This document shows positions 46,491-58,563 of a DNA stretch of 64,000 bases, in pieces (within the stretch, counting starts at the first letter, position 1; each line of letters begins with the position of its first letter). The DNA lies in NCBI RefSeq assembly GCF_000346465.2, contig NC_034011.1, positions 10,417,898-10,481,897 of the forward strand. Direction: 5' to 3'. Under the pieces are notes generated by a model. It did not search any database, was not told the DNA's origin, and saw only the letters and a program-made list of their open reading frames with translations. The translations under genes were made by a program, and so were the position numbers. The stretch is from Prunus persica (Eukaryota > Streptophyta > Magnoliopsida > Rosales > Rosaceae).

Positions 46491-47946
46491 AACTAATTTT
46501 GTCATGTAAAACAGTCAATAACCACATCGGTTTCGAAATCTTACTAGTGGGAGCTATGTTCCTCATCACAATCGAACCACCAATATGAGAAAGACAATAT
46601 TTTGAAAGTTGATGATGCTTGTGTCATCAATATGTTGTACCTTCAGAGAGGTGAGAGAGACATAAACACATCAACTTCCAAATTATTGCCTCCCACTCAA
46701 ATCCGTACCTTCAGAGATTTAGAGAGAGCCAAGGGCATATGCGACTTGAGTTAGAGTTGGAACCCTAATAGAAAAGTAAAAGTAAAGAAAAGCCCCAATT
46801 TATCTTTACATTAAGGGGTTTATTTCGTAAAGAGTGCGATGTTATTCACATTAACCATGGTGGTTTTTTCGTAAATAGTGCCGTATTAAAGCATATACCA
46901 CGTCAGTAGAAGTAAAATCTTGTCCTATAAATCGAAATAACCACGTCAGTTCCCTAAAACTAAAAGTCCTTGACTTTAATACCAACCACGTCGGTTCGCT
47001 ATAAACAAGCAATGTATTAACTTATAATATCACGGCAACAAAAGTAAACTTTTGTTGTGTAAAACTGTAAATAACCACGTTGGTTTCGGAATTCCAAAAG
47101 TCGTTTGGCTTTATTATTAACTACGTCGGTTTCTACTACTTTTTCATCTTTTTAATGACATACTAGGGCGGTTTTTAACAAAACCGTCTTGTTATTGAAC
47201 TTTGGGATAATATATAAACTTTTTTCTCACCTGGCCTAAAGTTTTACGTTCTCTAACCGATAAAATATTTCAGTTTCCTCTTAGGTTTCCTCTGAGTTCC
47301 CAAAAGTAGCTTGTCTAAATCTCGTCATCTTCCTCATCTTCGTCTCCAAATCTCCAAAGTTTACGTCGGAAGAAAACTTTCTTTGCACACCAAAGGTTTT
47401 TTCTCACTCTTTTTTTTTTCAAAATCATTTGAAGTTTTTTTTTGAAAGAAATAGTCTGGCAACAAGACTCCGTTTTCAAAATGACGAAATCTTTCATTGG
47501 TTTGAATAAATTCACTAGTCCCTCACTCTCACATCATGTGAAGACAACAATTTTTCTTGTTTAAGCTATTTTAATTAACACACCACGACGGTAATTACAT
47601 CCTTGCTATTGCAAATAGCACGACGTTAGTTAATCACCGTTGTGGTGTGATATTTATTACAACGTGAACAAGATAAAATTGTCGTCTTATTACGAGTAAT
47701 ACAAAACGATCGTGGGAGAGAGAGATCTGTGCGGTTTTTTTTTCTGTATCCACTCTTAATAAGACGACGGTTTTTTCTTGTTGACGTCGTTTTATTTTTT
47801 GTTCCATGATGGTGGTTTACAACCGTCGTTCTAAAAGAAATAGCACCACAGTTGTATTTTTCTACCGACGTCTTCTGTATAATATTATGTCGTTCTTTTT
47901 AATTAACCGTCATTTTTTCATTTGCAAGTTTTATTTCTCTCTAAAC

Positions 47947-48503
47947 ATGGTTTCGAAATCTCAAATTAAGGAGGCTCAAGTTTAAAAAGGTCAAAGCAAG
48001 GACCTTGTAGTTTCAAAGGCTCGAATGAATGAAGCCAAATCAATTCAAAGCAATCGAGCGAAGAAGATGAGATTTACTTCAACCTCCGAGAAAGACCCTA
48101 GCTCAGCGACATTTGATGAGGAGCCAAGATTGACTTGTGGTATCAACATAATAAGCCATGTTGCGAAGAGGGAAATCCAAAAAATTAATCTCGTAGTTGA
48201 GTACAATAAAAGGGGCAGACCACATGGCAAGGCTGCTGTTGAGATGCAATCTTACGTTGGTGTTTTGGCACGCACCAGAGTCCTTGTGGACAAGAAATGG
48301 ACTCAATTGCCAGGGACTTGAAGGAGCAGATTTGGGAAGCTGCTGAAATGGCTTATGTTGTTGGGCAAGGGGGCAAGAAGGTGGTGCTATCGTCTGCCAC
48401 CAAAAAATGGAAGGATTTCAAGTCCACTTTAACGAGGTAGTTTATCCTTCCATTCACAAATGACAAGGAGAAGTTAAAAGAACCCCCTCAGCTATATAAC
48501 TTC
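47947..48503 (+). pseudogene. Broken TnpA-like first exon of CACTA copy 2
   Basis: From the ATG at 47947 the frame reads MVSKSQIKEAQV and stops at TAA 47983-47985. The same frame then gives RAKKMRFTSTSEKDPSS, LVVEYNKRGRPHGKAAVEMQ and SYVGVLARTR. A shift near 48300 moves EQIWEAAEMAYVVGQGGKK and KKWKDFKSTLTR to another frame. These blocks parallel exon 1 of the 12483-8940 gene. The reading ends where the LTR begins at 48504. Confidence 0.88.
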
Positions 48504-49260
48504 TGAAAGGACCCGACCCGAATTTCTCAGAATTCGTGACTGATCCTGTGGTATTTCTGACATCAAACTGATGTCGGGCCCACTTACTAACGTTATAGCC
48601 TCTTTTCCAAATCAAGGAAAAGAAGGACAAGACTTTCTGTTGAAATTTCGGCAGAGTCTCCACTGAAATATGAACTTTACCAAAAAATTTAACCTGTCAA
48701 AAAATTGAGTTTAATAATCTCCAAACTTCAACATGCACAAAGTACGTTACACACAACCAAACATTTTCTAAAATGTTCTAGCTTTTGAACTCATTTGTAA
48801 ATCCATACACCCGTAACATAATGTAACAGTAATTAGAGAAGACCTTTCTTCTTGCAAAATCCATTTCCACACTTAGAACAGTACAAGCACAGCTTACACA
48901 GTTTATTTTGCGGCTGCACCTAGGTTAAACCTCAGGCTACCTACGTACCCCTTTGTGAGGGATCAAGCCACACGTAGTTCTTAAATCAACAATCAAGATT
49001 CAGATAATATACGATTATTTAAACTAATGCCAACGATTAAATATAGACTCAATTATCAACATCAAGTTCGACAAGGCAACCATTGAACACTTTATAAGTT
49101 CATTTCTTTTTATCAGTTCTTTCCCGCAACCATACCCTATCCAAGGTGTATGTGGCCGAACAACACTTTCCAAACTATAAATCAGACGTTCATACCTGTG
49201 CATAGTACTCACAAAGCACAAGTCCAAGAATCTCAACTCGAAAACGAATCAGACGTTCAT
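48504..49260 (-). mobile_element. LTR fragment of the solo-LTR family, inserted in CACTA copy 2
   Basis: It starts TGAAAGGACCCGACCCG and has the GGCTGCACCTAGG and GGGATCAAGCCACACGTAG blocks common to this family. It ends raggedly near 49260 with no TSD and most resembles the fragment at 54014. Confidence 0.75.
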
Positions 49261-50569
49261 ACCTGTGCATACCTGTGCCTATACATACATATTAAATATA
49301 TGTATGTATATATATATATTTAATATGTAAGAAAAATTAGGTATTAGACATAAGTAACTTTACTAATTAGTATTTGAGAGATTAGGTATTTTTGTTTGGG
49401 TTTTAATACCTAAGAAAGAATTGTTATTTTGGATTAGGCCAAAGAGAAGGCCCAGATTCGTTGGGCCTGTCTAAATTACAAAGTTAAAATACAATTTTAC
49501 CCTTTTTGTTTAAAAACCTGACCAAAATTAGATCTCTTTCATCAATCTCTCTCTGCTGGAAGTTGAGGTTAACCTCACGGGAGTTTAGGTCCTCGACCTC
49601 GCCGACTCCACAGCCTCCTCATCTCTCTTTGGCCTCTCTTTGCAGGAGATCAAGATAAACAAGACGGCTGTAGGCAGAGTTTTTGTTCCTAACAAGACGT
49701 TGGTCTCCTCTCCCAAGTTTCCAACAGGTTGTTTTCCTCTCCCAAGTTCCCAACAAACAAGAAGGCGTGCTCTCCTCTCCCAGATAACCAAGGTTCAACA
49801 TTCCTTTTCCCAAATTGATTATTCTTTTCTTTGCCCAATTGATTATTTTTTTTCTTTGCCCAAATTGTTTCTTCACTCTTTACAACTTATTCTTTCCTTT
49901 GCCAAGGTCAAAATGTGTGCTCTCTCTGATCCTCTCCACTCCACACCACACCATCTCTCTCATATTACAAAGTACTTGGAATTTCAAGCCATGAAATGAT
50001 TGCAAGAAGAAACAAAGCAAATCAGAAGGTGAATTCCTAATTTGTCAATGCTTTCCATATATAATTTGTTTTTAGTAGAAATTTTCATATATTTTTTTTG
50101 TACTTATTTTACTAGAATTTTTTGCTAGTTGATGATTGTATTTTCTTGAGTTCTTGATTGCTGCTTGTTGATGATTGTACCTGCTTTATTATTTTTTTTA
50201 TCTTCAATTTTCTATTGTATGCAACATAAATGTAAGTGATGCCACTAAGGAGGATTTTTATTTAATTTATGGATTTTAAAATAATTTAAAAAATTTAAAA
50301 TTTGTTATTTTACTTGTACATATAAGGTCTCATCAGTTTTCTTTGCACATATGAGAACTTTTGGTTTTTCTAGAAATTGCAGTATATTTTTCGATCTTCT
50401 TCTTCTATTGCATTATTCATATTTTGATGTGAAGCTCAATTTTTCTGTTGCTGAGGTATGTTTTTTGAAGTTAATGAAAATTATGCAATTGTTTCATTAG
50501 TGGATATTCCTTTGCAACTGTCATTCAATGCTTGTTTTCATGAAGTTTTTGGGTTGTTGTTTTGTTAGT
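49261..50569. other. Unassigned region, no convincing gene
   Basis: It contains AT-rich DNA and a CT-rich 49500-49990 stretch with repeated TTGCCCAA(A)TTGATT motifs. A 119-residue plus-strand open frame at 49640-49999 has no recognisable domain and overlaps these repeats. It could be a pyrimidine-rich leader of an unknown transcript. Confidence 0.35.
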
Positions 50570-51880
50570 GTTGTAGTAGATTGATCAGAAATTGTAGAGC
50601 AGTTTCCTGTTCCATATTTCTATTTTAGAATAATTTTTGCAAGTCTATGGGAATATTATGATTGTTCATCGACTTAAATGTGCTTTGAAATGAGTTTTAG
50701 TACTTTAATTATGGCTTTGCCATTTCGTTTCTATGCAAACATGGGCAGATGTTTTGTCATAAAATGCATTATAGTTCCGTTTGTTGCAATTTTTGATAAG
50801 AAACTGCAGTGTAGTTTCCTGTTCCATATTTCGATTTTAGAATAATTTTTCCAAGTCTATGGGAATGTTACAATTACTCATCTACTTATATGTGTTTTGA
50901 ACTCAGTTTTAGTACTTTGATCATGGCTTTGCCTTTTGGTTTCTTTTCACTTTTGGGCATATTTTTTTTCATAAACTGCACTGAAGTTTATGTTTGTTGC
51001 ATTTTTTTTAATCAGAAACTGCAATGCAGTTTCCTATTCAATAATTTGATTTTAGAATAATTTTTCCAAGTCTATAGGAATGTTACAACTGCTCATCTAC
51101 TTATATGTGTATTGAACTTAGTTTTAGTACTTTGATCATGGCTTTGCCTTTTGCTTTCTTTTCATATTTAAGCAGATTTTTTTTTTTTTGCATTTTTTTA
51201 TCAAAAACTGCAGTGCAGTTTCCTATTCCATATTTCAATTTTAGAATAATTTTTGCAACTTTATGAGAATATTACAGCTGTTCATCGAATTAAATGTGTT
51301 TTGAACTTAGTTTTAGTACTTTGATCATGGCTTTGCCTTTTGGTTTCTTTTCACATTTGAGCAAATGTCGTCATAAACTGCATTGCAGTTTCAGTTTGTT
51401 GCAATTTTTGATAAGAAACTGCAGTGCAGTTTCCTGTTCCTTATTTCGATTTTAGAATAATTTTTCCAAGTCTATGGGAATATTAAAACTGCTCATCTAC
51501 TTATATGTGTTTTGAAATTAGTTTTAGTACTTTGATCATGGCTTTGCCTTTTGGTTTCTTTTCACTTTTGGGCATATTGTTTTCATAAACTGCACTGAAG
51601 TTTCTGTTTGTTGCATTTTTTTATTATCAAAAACTGCAATGTAGTTTCCAGTTCCATATTTCAATTTTAGAATAATTTTTCCAAATCTATGGGAATGCTA
51701 GAGCTGCTCATCGACTTAAATGTGTTCTGAACTTAGTTTTAGTACTTTGATCATGGCTTTGCCTTTTGGTTTCTTTGCAAATTTGAGCAAATGTTGTCAT
51801 AAACTATGTTGCAGTTTTAGTTTGTTGTAGTTTTTGATCAGAAACTGCAGTGCAATTTCCTGTTCCATTTATGTTTTTTG
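50570..51880. repeat. Tandem array of ~190-217-bp units, about 7 copies
   Basis: The phrase AGTTTCC(T/A)(G/A)TTCC recurs near 50601, 50812, 51029, 51217, 51428, 51643 and 51854. Each unit has GAATAATTTTTCCAAGTCTA, TTAGTACTTTGATCATGGC and TTGCCTTTTGGTTTCTTTTC. Most units hold a palindrome such as AAACTGCAGTGCAGTTT. Confidence 0.93.
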
Positions 51881-51930
51881 CATCTTATTATACGATTATA
51901 TGACAGTAGAAATATATAACAAATCTTTTC

Positions 51931-52150
51931 TCAGATTAGGCTGACCACATCATTGTTGTAATCAACAACCTCATCTTCCTCTTCTTCTTCTCCAGCTTCT
52001 GTTTTTGCTTTCCCTTTCTTTGTTTTCTTCTTCTGTTTTGTGTTGGCCTTTTCTTTCTTTGGTTTGTTTGCCACGACAATTTTCTTTTGTAATTCTTCTT
52101 CAACGAGGCCTTTTGATGGTTTTGTTTGTAGTTTTGGTTTTTTTTTTTAA
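51931..52150 (-). other. Minus-strand Lys/Glu-rich open stretch, ~70 codons, no ATG
   Basis: It reads KPSKGLVEEELQKKIVVANK, then KQKKKTKKGKAKTEAGEEEE and DEVVDYNNDVVSLI before TGA at 51931-51933. The basic-then-acidic pattern looks protein-like, perhaps the last exon of an unidentified gene, but there is no start or clear acceptor. Confidence 0.3.
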
Positions 52151-52280
52151 TACTTTTTTTTTGGTTTTTTTTTTGTTTACAGTTTTTGCATGAATCTATG
52201 TTGAAATAATTTTTATTTTTTTATTTTTTTAATCGATGATTGTTTATATAAATATTGTGTAATTGAATAGATATCACAAA

Positions 52281-52420
52281 AATAAGTTTGGTGTAGTGGT
52301 TTGTGAGTGAGGCTTCCTCCTTTGAGGATCAAGTTTCAAGTCCCTTTAATGACACAAATTTTTCTATTTTTTTAGGTTGAATAAAGGGCAATGGAGTTAG
52401 TCCCTGGTTAGTCGGAGATG
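52281..52420 (+). mobile_element. tRNA-derived SINE-like sequence
   Basis: A-box-like TGGTGTAGTGG (52289-52299) and B-box-like TTTCAAGTCCC (about 52334-52344) are spaced as in tRNA-derived SINEs, with a T-rich tail. No TSD defined. Confidence 0.45.
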
Positions 52421-52424
52421 GGCG

Positions 52425-52640
52425 GCGGTGGTTGGCCGGTGATGGGTGGTGGCAGTAGGTGGCGTCAGCTAGTCGGCAGTGGTTGATCGGCGGCGGCTAT
52501 AGTGGCTGATCGGCGGCGGTGGTGGCAGTTGGCTTGAAGGAGGTTGGCTAGCGGCAAGTGGTGATGGTTGACCTGCGATGGTGGCAGCTAGTCGGAAGGA
52601 GGTTGTCCAGCGGCAGGTGGTGGTGGTTGGCCTTGTGCTA
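52425..52640. repeat. GGY-rich degenerate minisatellite
   Basis: Repeated GGTGGTGGCAG / GATCGGCGGCGG / AAGGAGGTTG blocks, strongly strand-asymmetric (G-rich top strand), in an otherwise AT-rich area. Confidence 0.75.
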
Positions 52641-52836
52641 ATTTTGATTTTAAAGGAGTGGCATTGTGTGTAATTTTAATTTTTTTAAATTACATTATTA
52701 TAAAATTAGTACTTTTTTTGTCTTTGGCCTTATGCTAATTAGGTGAAATTGTATTCCTATCTTCCAAATTAGTAAACTATATATTGTCTTAAAATGAAAG
52801 CTCCGAAAGAATGTATATATATATATATATATAAAT
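52641..52836. other. AT-rich spacer
   Basis: No gene or repeat family recognised apart from a short (TA)n run at about 52814-52832. Confidence 0.4.
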
Positions 52837-54013
52837 TGACAGGACCCGTCCTGAATTCCTTGGAATCTGAGACGAATCCTATGGATTATCCAACATCAAT
52901 CTGATGCCGGGCCCACTTACGAAAAAGGGACGAGACTCTCTACCGAAATTTCAACAGAGTCTCTCCTGAAAAACAAACTTTCCCAAAAAAAAATTAAACA
53001 TGTTAACACACATTTATAACTCAACCAGATGCATGCACAAGATAATAACATGCAATTTGCATAATAGGCTTTCGGCCTTACAATCAACCTTAACATGGGT
53101 GATAATAGAGCATATTTATGAAATTCAGTTACAAACAAAAATAAAGTTCAACGGAATATAATTAAGTAGTGGTTTGCCCTACACAAGCTTGGGCTCGAAA
53201 GTTCACAACTTGGTAGAGTCGCTCGGTTCAAGACTATCAACTGCCTAGGGGGGCACAAAATAGAAAACGTGTGAGTGGACGAAAACAAAGTTTCGTTATA
53301 TTTGAAAACAACATATAATGACCCCACCGTTTGGAAAACGATGCAGAAAGCATTCATTTAAAACCGACATAGATATATGTTTAGCTAAGATCAAACCAAG
53401 GTGAAATCCATATCTCATAAAGATATATTAATATCCATCCCATTCAAAAACCTTTCCCATTTTCCCCATACTACTCTCTCGAAACACGTGCACGTTGGCA
53501 CGCCGAGCGAGGAAGTATCCTCACCGATATATAGGTATATATATACATATATAATATAATATACATCTATATATATAAGTATGACCACTACCAAACTTGT
53601 ACTGAGGAAACAATCCCACCGGGGGATTGTTTAACTAGACCACATGGAAGAATCCTCAATTGAGCATGTGGCTAGGGAAAGAGCCATCCAACCGAGGGAC
53701 TGGGCTCACCAGCACATACAGTAGAATCCTCAATACTCGTACGCTTATGACCAGTCCTATGTGGAAAAACTAACCCCGCTAAGGGTCAATGAAACACCCC
53801 GTCAAGGGCGCCCAAGTTCCGACATATCCAAGTATCACAAAATTTAAAGTATCCAATTCTAGTGTTCCAAATTCAGAGAGGTACATAAGGTAGTGCTTAT
53901 AGCACTCAAAACTAACATATATCACAACCCAACTCAGATTCCATAATCCCTTTCTCACAAACCCATGTACCCCACACATATCCAAGCATAGATAGGAATT
54001 CTCTAAAATAGCA
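52837..54013 (-). mobile_element. LTR fragment of the solo-LTR family
   Basis: It starts TGACAGGACCCGTCC and shares GCCGGGCCCACTTAC and CTAGGGGGGCACAAAAT-like blocks with the other copies. It is about half the length of the complete LTRs and is directly abutted by another LTR start at 54014. Confidence 0.75.
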
Positions 54014-54554
54014 TGACAAGACCCACCCTGAATTTCTCATAATCCGCGATAAATCCTGTGGTATTTTCGACACCATACCGATGCCGAGTCCACTTATTAA
54101 AAGGGATAAGACTTTCTGCTAAAATTTCGGCAGAGTTTCCCCTAAAAAACGGATATTTCCCAAAATTTTCAATTTTTCATAGGCACAATTTAAGATTCCC
54201 AAACTTCAGCATGCACAATGTAAAAGCACATAGTTCACAGAATAGGCCTCCGGTCTTAAATTAAATTAAACAAATAGAAATGCCTTATAGAAGTTCAGGG
54301 CGCACAACAGAAAATAGTGAGGGAATTAAAACAAAGTTTCCATCTACAACTTCAAATCCGACAAGGCACACACTGAACACATTATAAATTCCTTCCCTTA
54401 TGTTAGTTCATTCCTGCAACCATACCTTATCCAAGGCGTATGTTACCGAACAACACTTTCCAATCCATGACTTAAACATTCATACCTGTGTAGAGTACTC
54501 ATGAAGCACAAATTTAAGAATCTCAACCCGGAAACGAATCCACACACACACACA

Positions 54555-54606
<52 letters not shown>

Positions 54607-55914
54607 CACACATACCTGCCTCACATCATCATTATGTACCAGAGGAAAACAATCCAATCCGGGGATCGTTTGACTAGACCACATGAAGGAATCCTCAACA
54701 ACCGTGTGGCCAGGGACGAGTCATCCAATCAGGGGATATGGCACACTAGCAAGCATAACAGAATCCTCAATACTCGTGCGCCTGTGACAATACCTCGGCG
54801 CGCAAACTACCCAGCTAAAAGTCTACGAAACACCCCGTCAAGGGTGCCTGGGTTCCGATCACATCCAAACCATAAGCATAGTTTCCAAGTATTCATTATC
54901 TATCAATACCAATATCAGTATCCAAAGGAGAGGGGGGTGGGGGGTGCATGAGATGGCGTGCCATCGCCAAGATCCAAAACACCATAATCCCTTATAAATA
55001 ATATTAATAGCACCAATAATAATAAGCATTCCCATAATCACGTATTCCATCCCATAATCATATCCAAACCATAACCACAGTTTCTAAGTATCCATTATCC
55101 ATCAATTTCCAGTATCAGTATCCAAGAGGGGTACATGAGATTGCGTGCCATCGCCAAGATCCAAAATCTACTTTCATAAACTAATATACAATAAAGATAA
55201 TGCTCTAAAAATTCATGTAATAAAAATATATATGATAAAATAATACCCACATTTCCTTTTTGAAAACCATATTAAAACCATAATTAAGAAAAACATCAAG
55301 ACTAAATAAGCCCATTTGATAATTAATATTCAAATAACTATTCATATACTTAGGAAATATACAACCTCTGAAAATCACACAAGACAAGATAATAAAATTC
55401 AAAACACTATATTCAATTTTCCAAAACCATAGCCCATCCATATATACATACTAATTCCGACATTCTCAAATATGTTGCAATTCAAAGTTCGACAACCATA
55501 TAAACGAATGTACCAACATTCCGAAATCCATAACATATCCAAAGTCACCATAACCCCTTATAAATATTATTGATAGCACCACTAATAATAGTAATAATAA
55601 TAAGCATTCCCGAAATTCCTATAATCACGTATCCCATCCTAAAAAGTCACTAGTTTGAATTAAATCACCCATAACATTCAACATTCGTTCTCAACTCAAT
55701 TTCCACATACAAATAACCTATCAATCAGCAACCAGAATTCATAACCCTTATTATTCACTTTCCAAGACACCTTTTTTTATCACCTGCTTAATATACAGGT
55801 TTTAATCATTGCCTCTGAAATTACAAGTGCTTTTAAACTCCAACGATCAACCACTTTTTCAGCTCATTGAAAATGATCAAAATATAATCTAGGATTACTT
55901 AAGCAATATGACCA
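54014..55914 (-). mobile_element. LTR fragment of the solo-LTR family, interrupted by the Athila element
   Basis: It starts TGACAAGACCCACCC and keeps TTTCGGCAGAGTTTCCCC and related family blocks. It contains a (CA)n run and internal duplications (CCATTATCCATCAATTTCC-type sequence near 54893 and 55094; CGTATTCCATCCCATAATC near 55039 and a variant near 55627). It ends at the start of the Athila LTR. Confidence 0.65.
54540..54598. repeat. (CA)n microsatellite
   Basis: About 29 CA units with a single TACA interruption. Confidence 0.97.
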
Positions 55915-57190
55915 TGATAAGTCTATATTATATATATATTTTATGCCTCCTTTGCTTATTTATTTATTAATTTCTTGGATTAAATTGGTTGTTTTTAATT
56001 GGTTTTGTGAGATTTGTGAAGGAATTGTGAAATAGGAGAAAGTGTACTAAAAAAGGTAAGAAGATGAAGATCAATTAAAAAGAAGCCAAGTCATTCCTTT
56101 TGTTGCAAGGAATGTTGTCAAAATTCCTATTTCAAGATGGTGCAAGTCTTATAAAGTCAAACAAAGAGAAATAAAGAAGACCTTATTTTAGAAGGAATCC
56201 TATTTTTATAACAATTGTAATTATTCCTTATGTAGGATTTCTAGGAGTTTTATAAATAGGGAGTTTAGGTCATTGTTGAAAGGATCCATTACCCATCATC
56301 CATCCTCCATCATCTACCCTAAAATCCCTACACATTCATACTCATCGCCGAAACACTCAAAGGAGAGAGAGAGAGAGAGAGTTTTAGAGAGACAAAGAAG
56401 ACAACCTGGAGCTAGAGTTGCTGTCGTGCAGAGATCAAATCTTCAATTGGTTACTTCTTTCCTATGATATTATTTATCATGGTTTTTATTAAAGTTGTCA
56501 TGAACTAATTTCTTCTTGCTAAGGCTACGATGTAGCCTAGCCATGAATATTCAATTACTTTAGTCAATGTTAATTCCAAATATTTTTCCATGTTGAGTAT
56601 CTATTACCATGCTTAATGCTTTGAATGTTTGGCCAACATTTAATTGTTTTGATGCTAAATTGACTATAGGAATATCCAATTTGGGGTTGCTTCTTGTAAT
56701 AGATACCATGAGTTACATGATTAGACAGGGATGTTTGTCATGACTTATGTGGTTGTTTTGTAGGTTTTTCAAGGAATTTAATGGGTTCTTATTATCTTAA
56801 TTCCATTACTAGGGATAGAGTGGGTTGGTAATAAGAATACTTTTGGTATAACCAGGGGTGGAGTATCGAATAAAGTAGGGAAAATCAACTGTCAACATAG
56901 AGAATAATTAGGATTAACATGCTAAGGGAATTGGGTAGAATTGGCTATGGTGAAATCGGAAGCTCTAGTGCTCTCATAACTTGAATCTCACTACTTTATT
57001 TTTCTACGCTTGTTTTTATTCATTGTTTTAGTTAATTAATCAATCAAATCTCATCATCAATTGTTCAAATAAAGTCTTGGGTTAATCACAATCGGTACTT
57101 GGTAAATTAAATCACTCTTCGTGGGAACGACACTTCACTCATCACTATATTACTTGTGCGAATTGTGCGCTTGCAATAAATATCACAACA
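55915..57190 (+). repeat. 5' LTR of the Athila-type element
   Basis: It starts TGATAAGTCTATATTATAT and ends ATATCACAACA, about 1.28 kb. A TATA-like TTATAAATAG is at 56251-56260, and a GA-rich leader and (GA)n run near 56361-56380. Confidence 0.7.
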
Positions 57191-57196
57191 AGTTTT

Positions 57197-57214
57197 TGGC
57201 GCCGCTGCCGGGGA
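57197..57214 (+). other. Primer-binding site, Asp-tRNA type
   Basis: TGGCGCCGCTGCCGGGGA lies six bases after the LTR end, the usual primer site of Athila-group elements. Confidence 0.85.
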
Positions 57215-57312
57215 GTGTTTTAAATTTTATTAATATCGATATAGATTGATTTGAATTTGAATTTGAATTTTTTTTTTTTGTTTTTTTGTTTCTTAGGTAC
57301 TTCGCCTAGTGC

Positions 57313-58539
57313 ATGAGTTTTGGGAGACGTTCGCAGAGTCTTGTGCTTGTACCATTAGATCCAGAGATCGAGCGAACGCTTCACAAGCTTAACAAACTCA
57401 AAAGAAGGAAGGACGCAATATTGGAAAAGCCATCACCTATGGCTGAGGAAGCAAAACCAGTAAGGGACTATGATATCCCATCTGTGGTGGCATCACCATC
57501 GAGCATTCGTCGTCCAACCATTGATGCCAATAATTTTGAAATCAGACCAGCCATAATTTCAATGATTCAGCAATCCTCCATCTTTTGTGGTTTACCTCAA
57601 GAAGACCCTAATAGCCATATCTCTAATTTCTTGGAGATATGTGACACATTTAAGTGCAATGGAGCTACCAATGATGCTGTTCGCTTAAGGCTTTTTCCTT
57701 TCTCATTAAAGGAAAAGGCAAAGTCATGGTTGAATTCTCAACCACCTAATTTGATTACTACATGCGATGACTTGGCCAAGAAATTTTTAGCTAAATTCTT
57801 TCCTCCTGCAAAGACTGCGAAACTCAGGAATGACATCATGTCATTTGCTCAGAATGACATGGAACCTTTTTATGAAGCATGGGACAGATACAAGGATATG
57901 CTAAGGAAGTGCCCACATCATGCCCTACCTACTTGGATGCAAGTTCAAGCGTTCTACAATGGTTTGAACAATACAAGCAAAACAACAATTGATGCTGCAG
58001 CCGGAGGAGCTTTGATGGGAAAAACAGAAACTGAAGCGTATAACTTGCTGGAAGACATGGCGTCAAATAACTATCAATGGCCTAGTGAGAGATCAACACC
58101 AAAGAAAGCTGGAATTCATGAGATTGACGCCATATCTGCGTTAACTGCGCAAATTTCTACTCTGTCTAAACAACTTGGTACTTTAAATGTTAATGCTATT
58201 CAGTCTACTAATTTAAGTTGTGAATTTTGTGCAGGACCTCATCATGGCAATGAGTGTGGAGCTAGTCCATTCACATCACCATCTGAACAAGTGAACCAAG
58301 TCTCTGATTTCAATCGACAACGGAATAATCCTTACTCCAACACTTATAACCCAGGATGGAAGAACCATCCGAATTTTTCATGGAGTAATAACCAAAATGT
58401 ACAGGGACCTCCACCTGGTTTCACACCTCAAGAAAAGAAGCATGGATTGGAGGATATAATTACTCAACTTGCTGGAAATGTCAACACTCTCTCTGTCAAT
58501 ACAAATCAATTTATGAGCAAAACTGAGACGACTCTTTAG
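57313..58539 (+). pseudogene. gag: Athila-type gag, truncated by an in-frame TAG
   Basis: 408 codons from the ATG at 57313. The capsid-type core includes LRLFPFSLKEKAKSWLNSQP and FLAKFFPPAKTAKLRNDI. A knuckle-like CEFCAGPHHGNEC follows (C-x2-C-x3-H-x4-C). The TAG at 58537-58539 is premature: the same frame continues after it with IRNLEVQMGQLA, a conserved gag-end motif. It looks like a point change to a stop. Confidence 0.9.
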
Positions 58540-58563
58540 AACCAAGCGGCCTCTATTCGAAAC

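Larger units (their letters stand above)
43840..46790. repeat. Repeated segment within CACTA copy 2
   Basis: About 240 bp from 43840 (GAAATCTTACCAGTGGGAGC) recurs, diverged, at 46537 (GAAATCTTACTAGTGGGAGC), both followed by hairpin-like sequence and GAGAGAGCCAA. On the minus strand both read like IGG(L/S)IMRNIAPT before a possible GTAAG donor, so this may be a duplicated captured exon. Confidence 0.6.
43036..48503 (+). mobile_element. Decayed CACTA copy 2, 5' part only, with insertions
   Basis: The left terminus is CACTACTACAAAAA (43036-43049) followed by ACGAC/CGTCG motifs. A tnpA start exon lies at 47947-48503. The orientation is opposite to the large element. It is cut at 48504 by an LTR of the solo-LTR family, and neither tnpD nor a right terminus is seen. 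About 44580-46490 is foreign DNA inserted between motif-rich flanks. Confidence 0.75.

Noticed and set aside
49640..49999. 119-codon plus-strand open frame
   Set aside because: No domain, low-complexity CT-rich repeats, no splice or promoter support; left as unassigned sequence.
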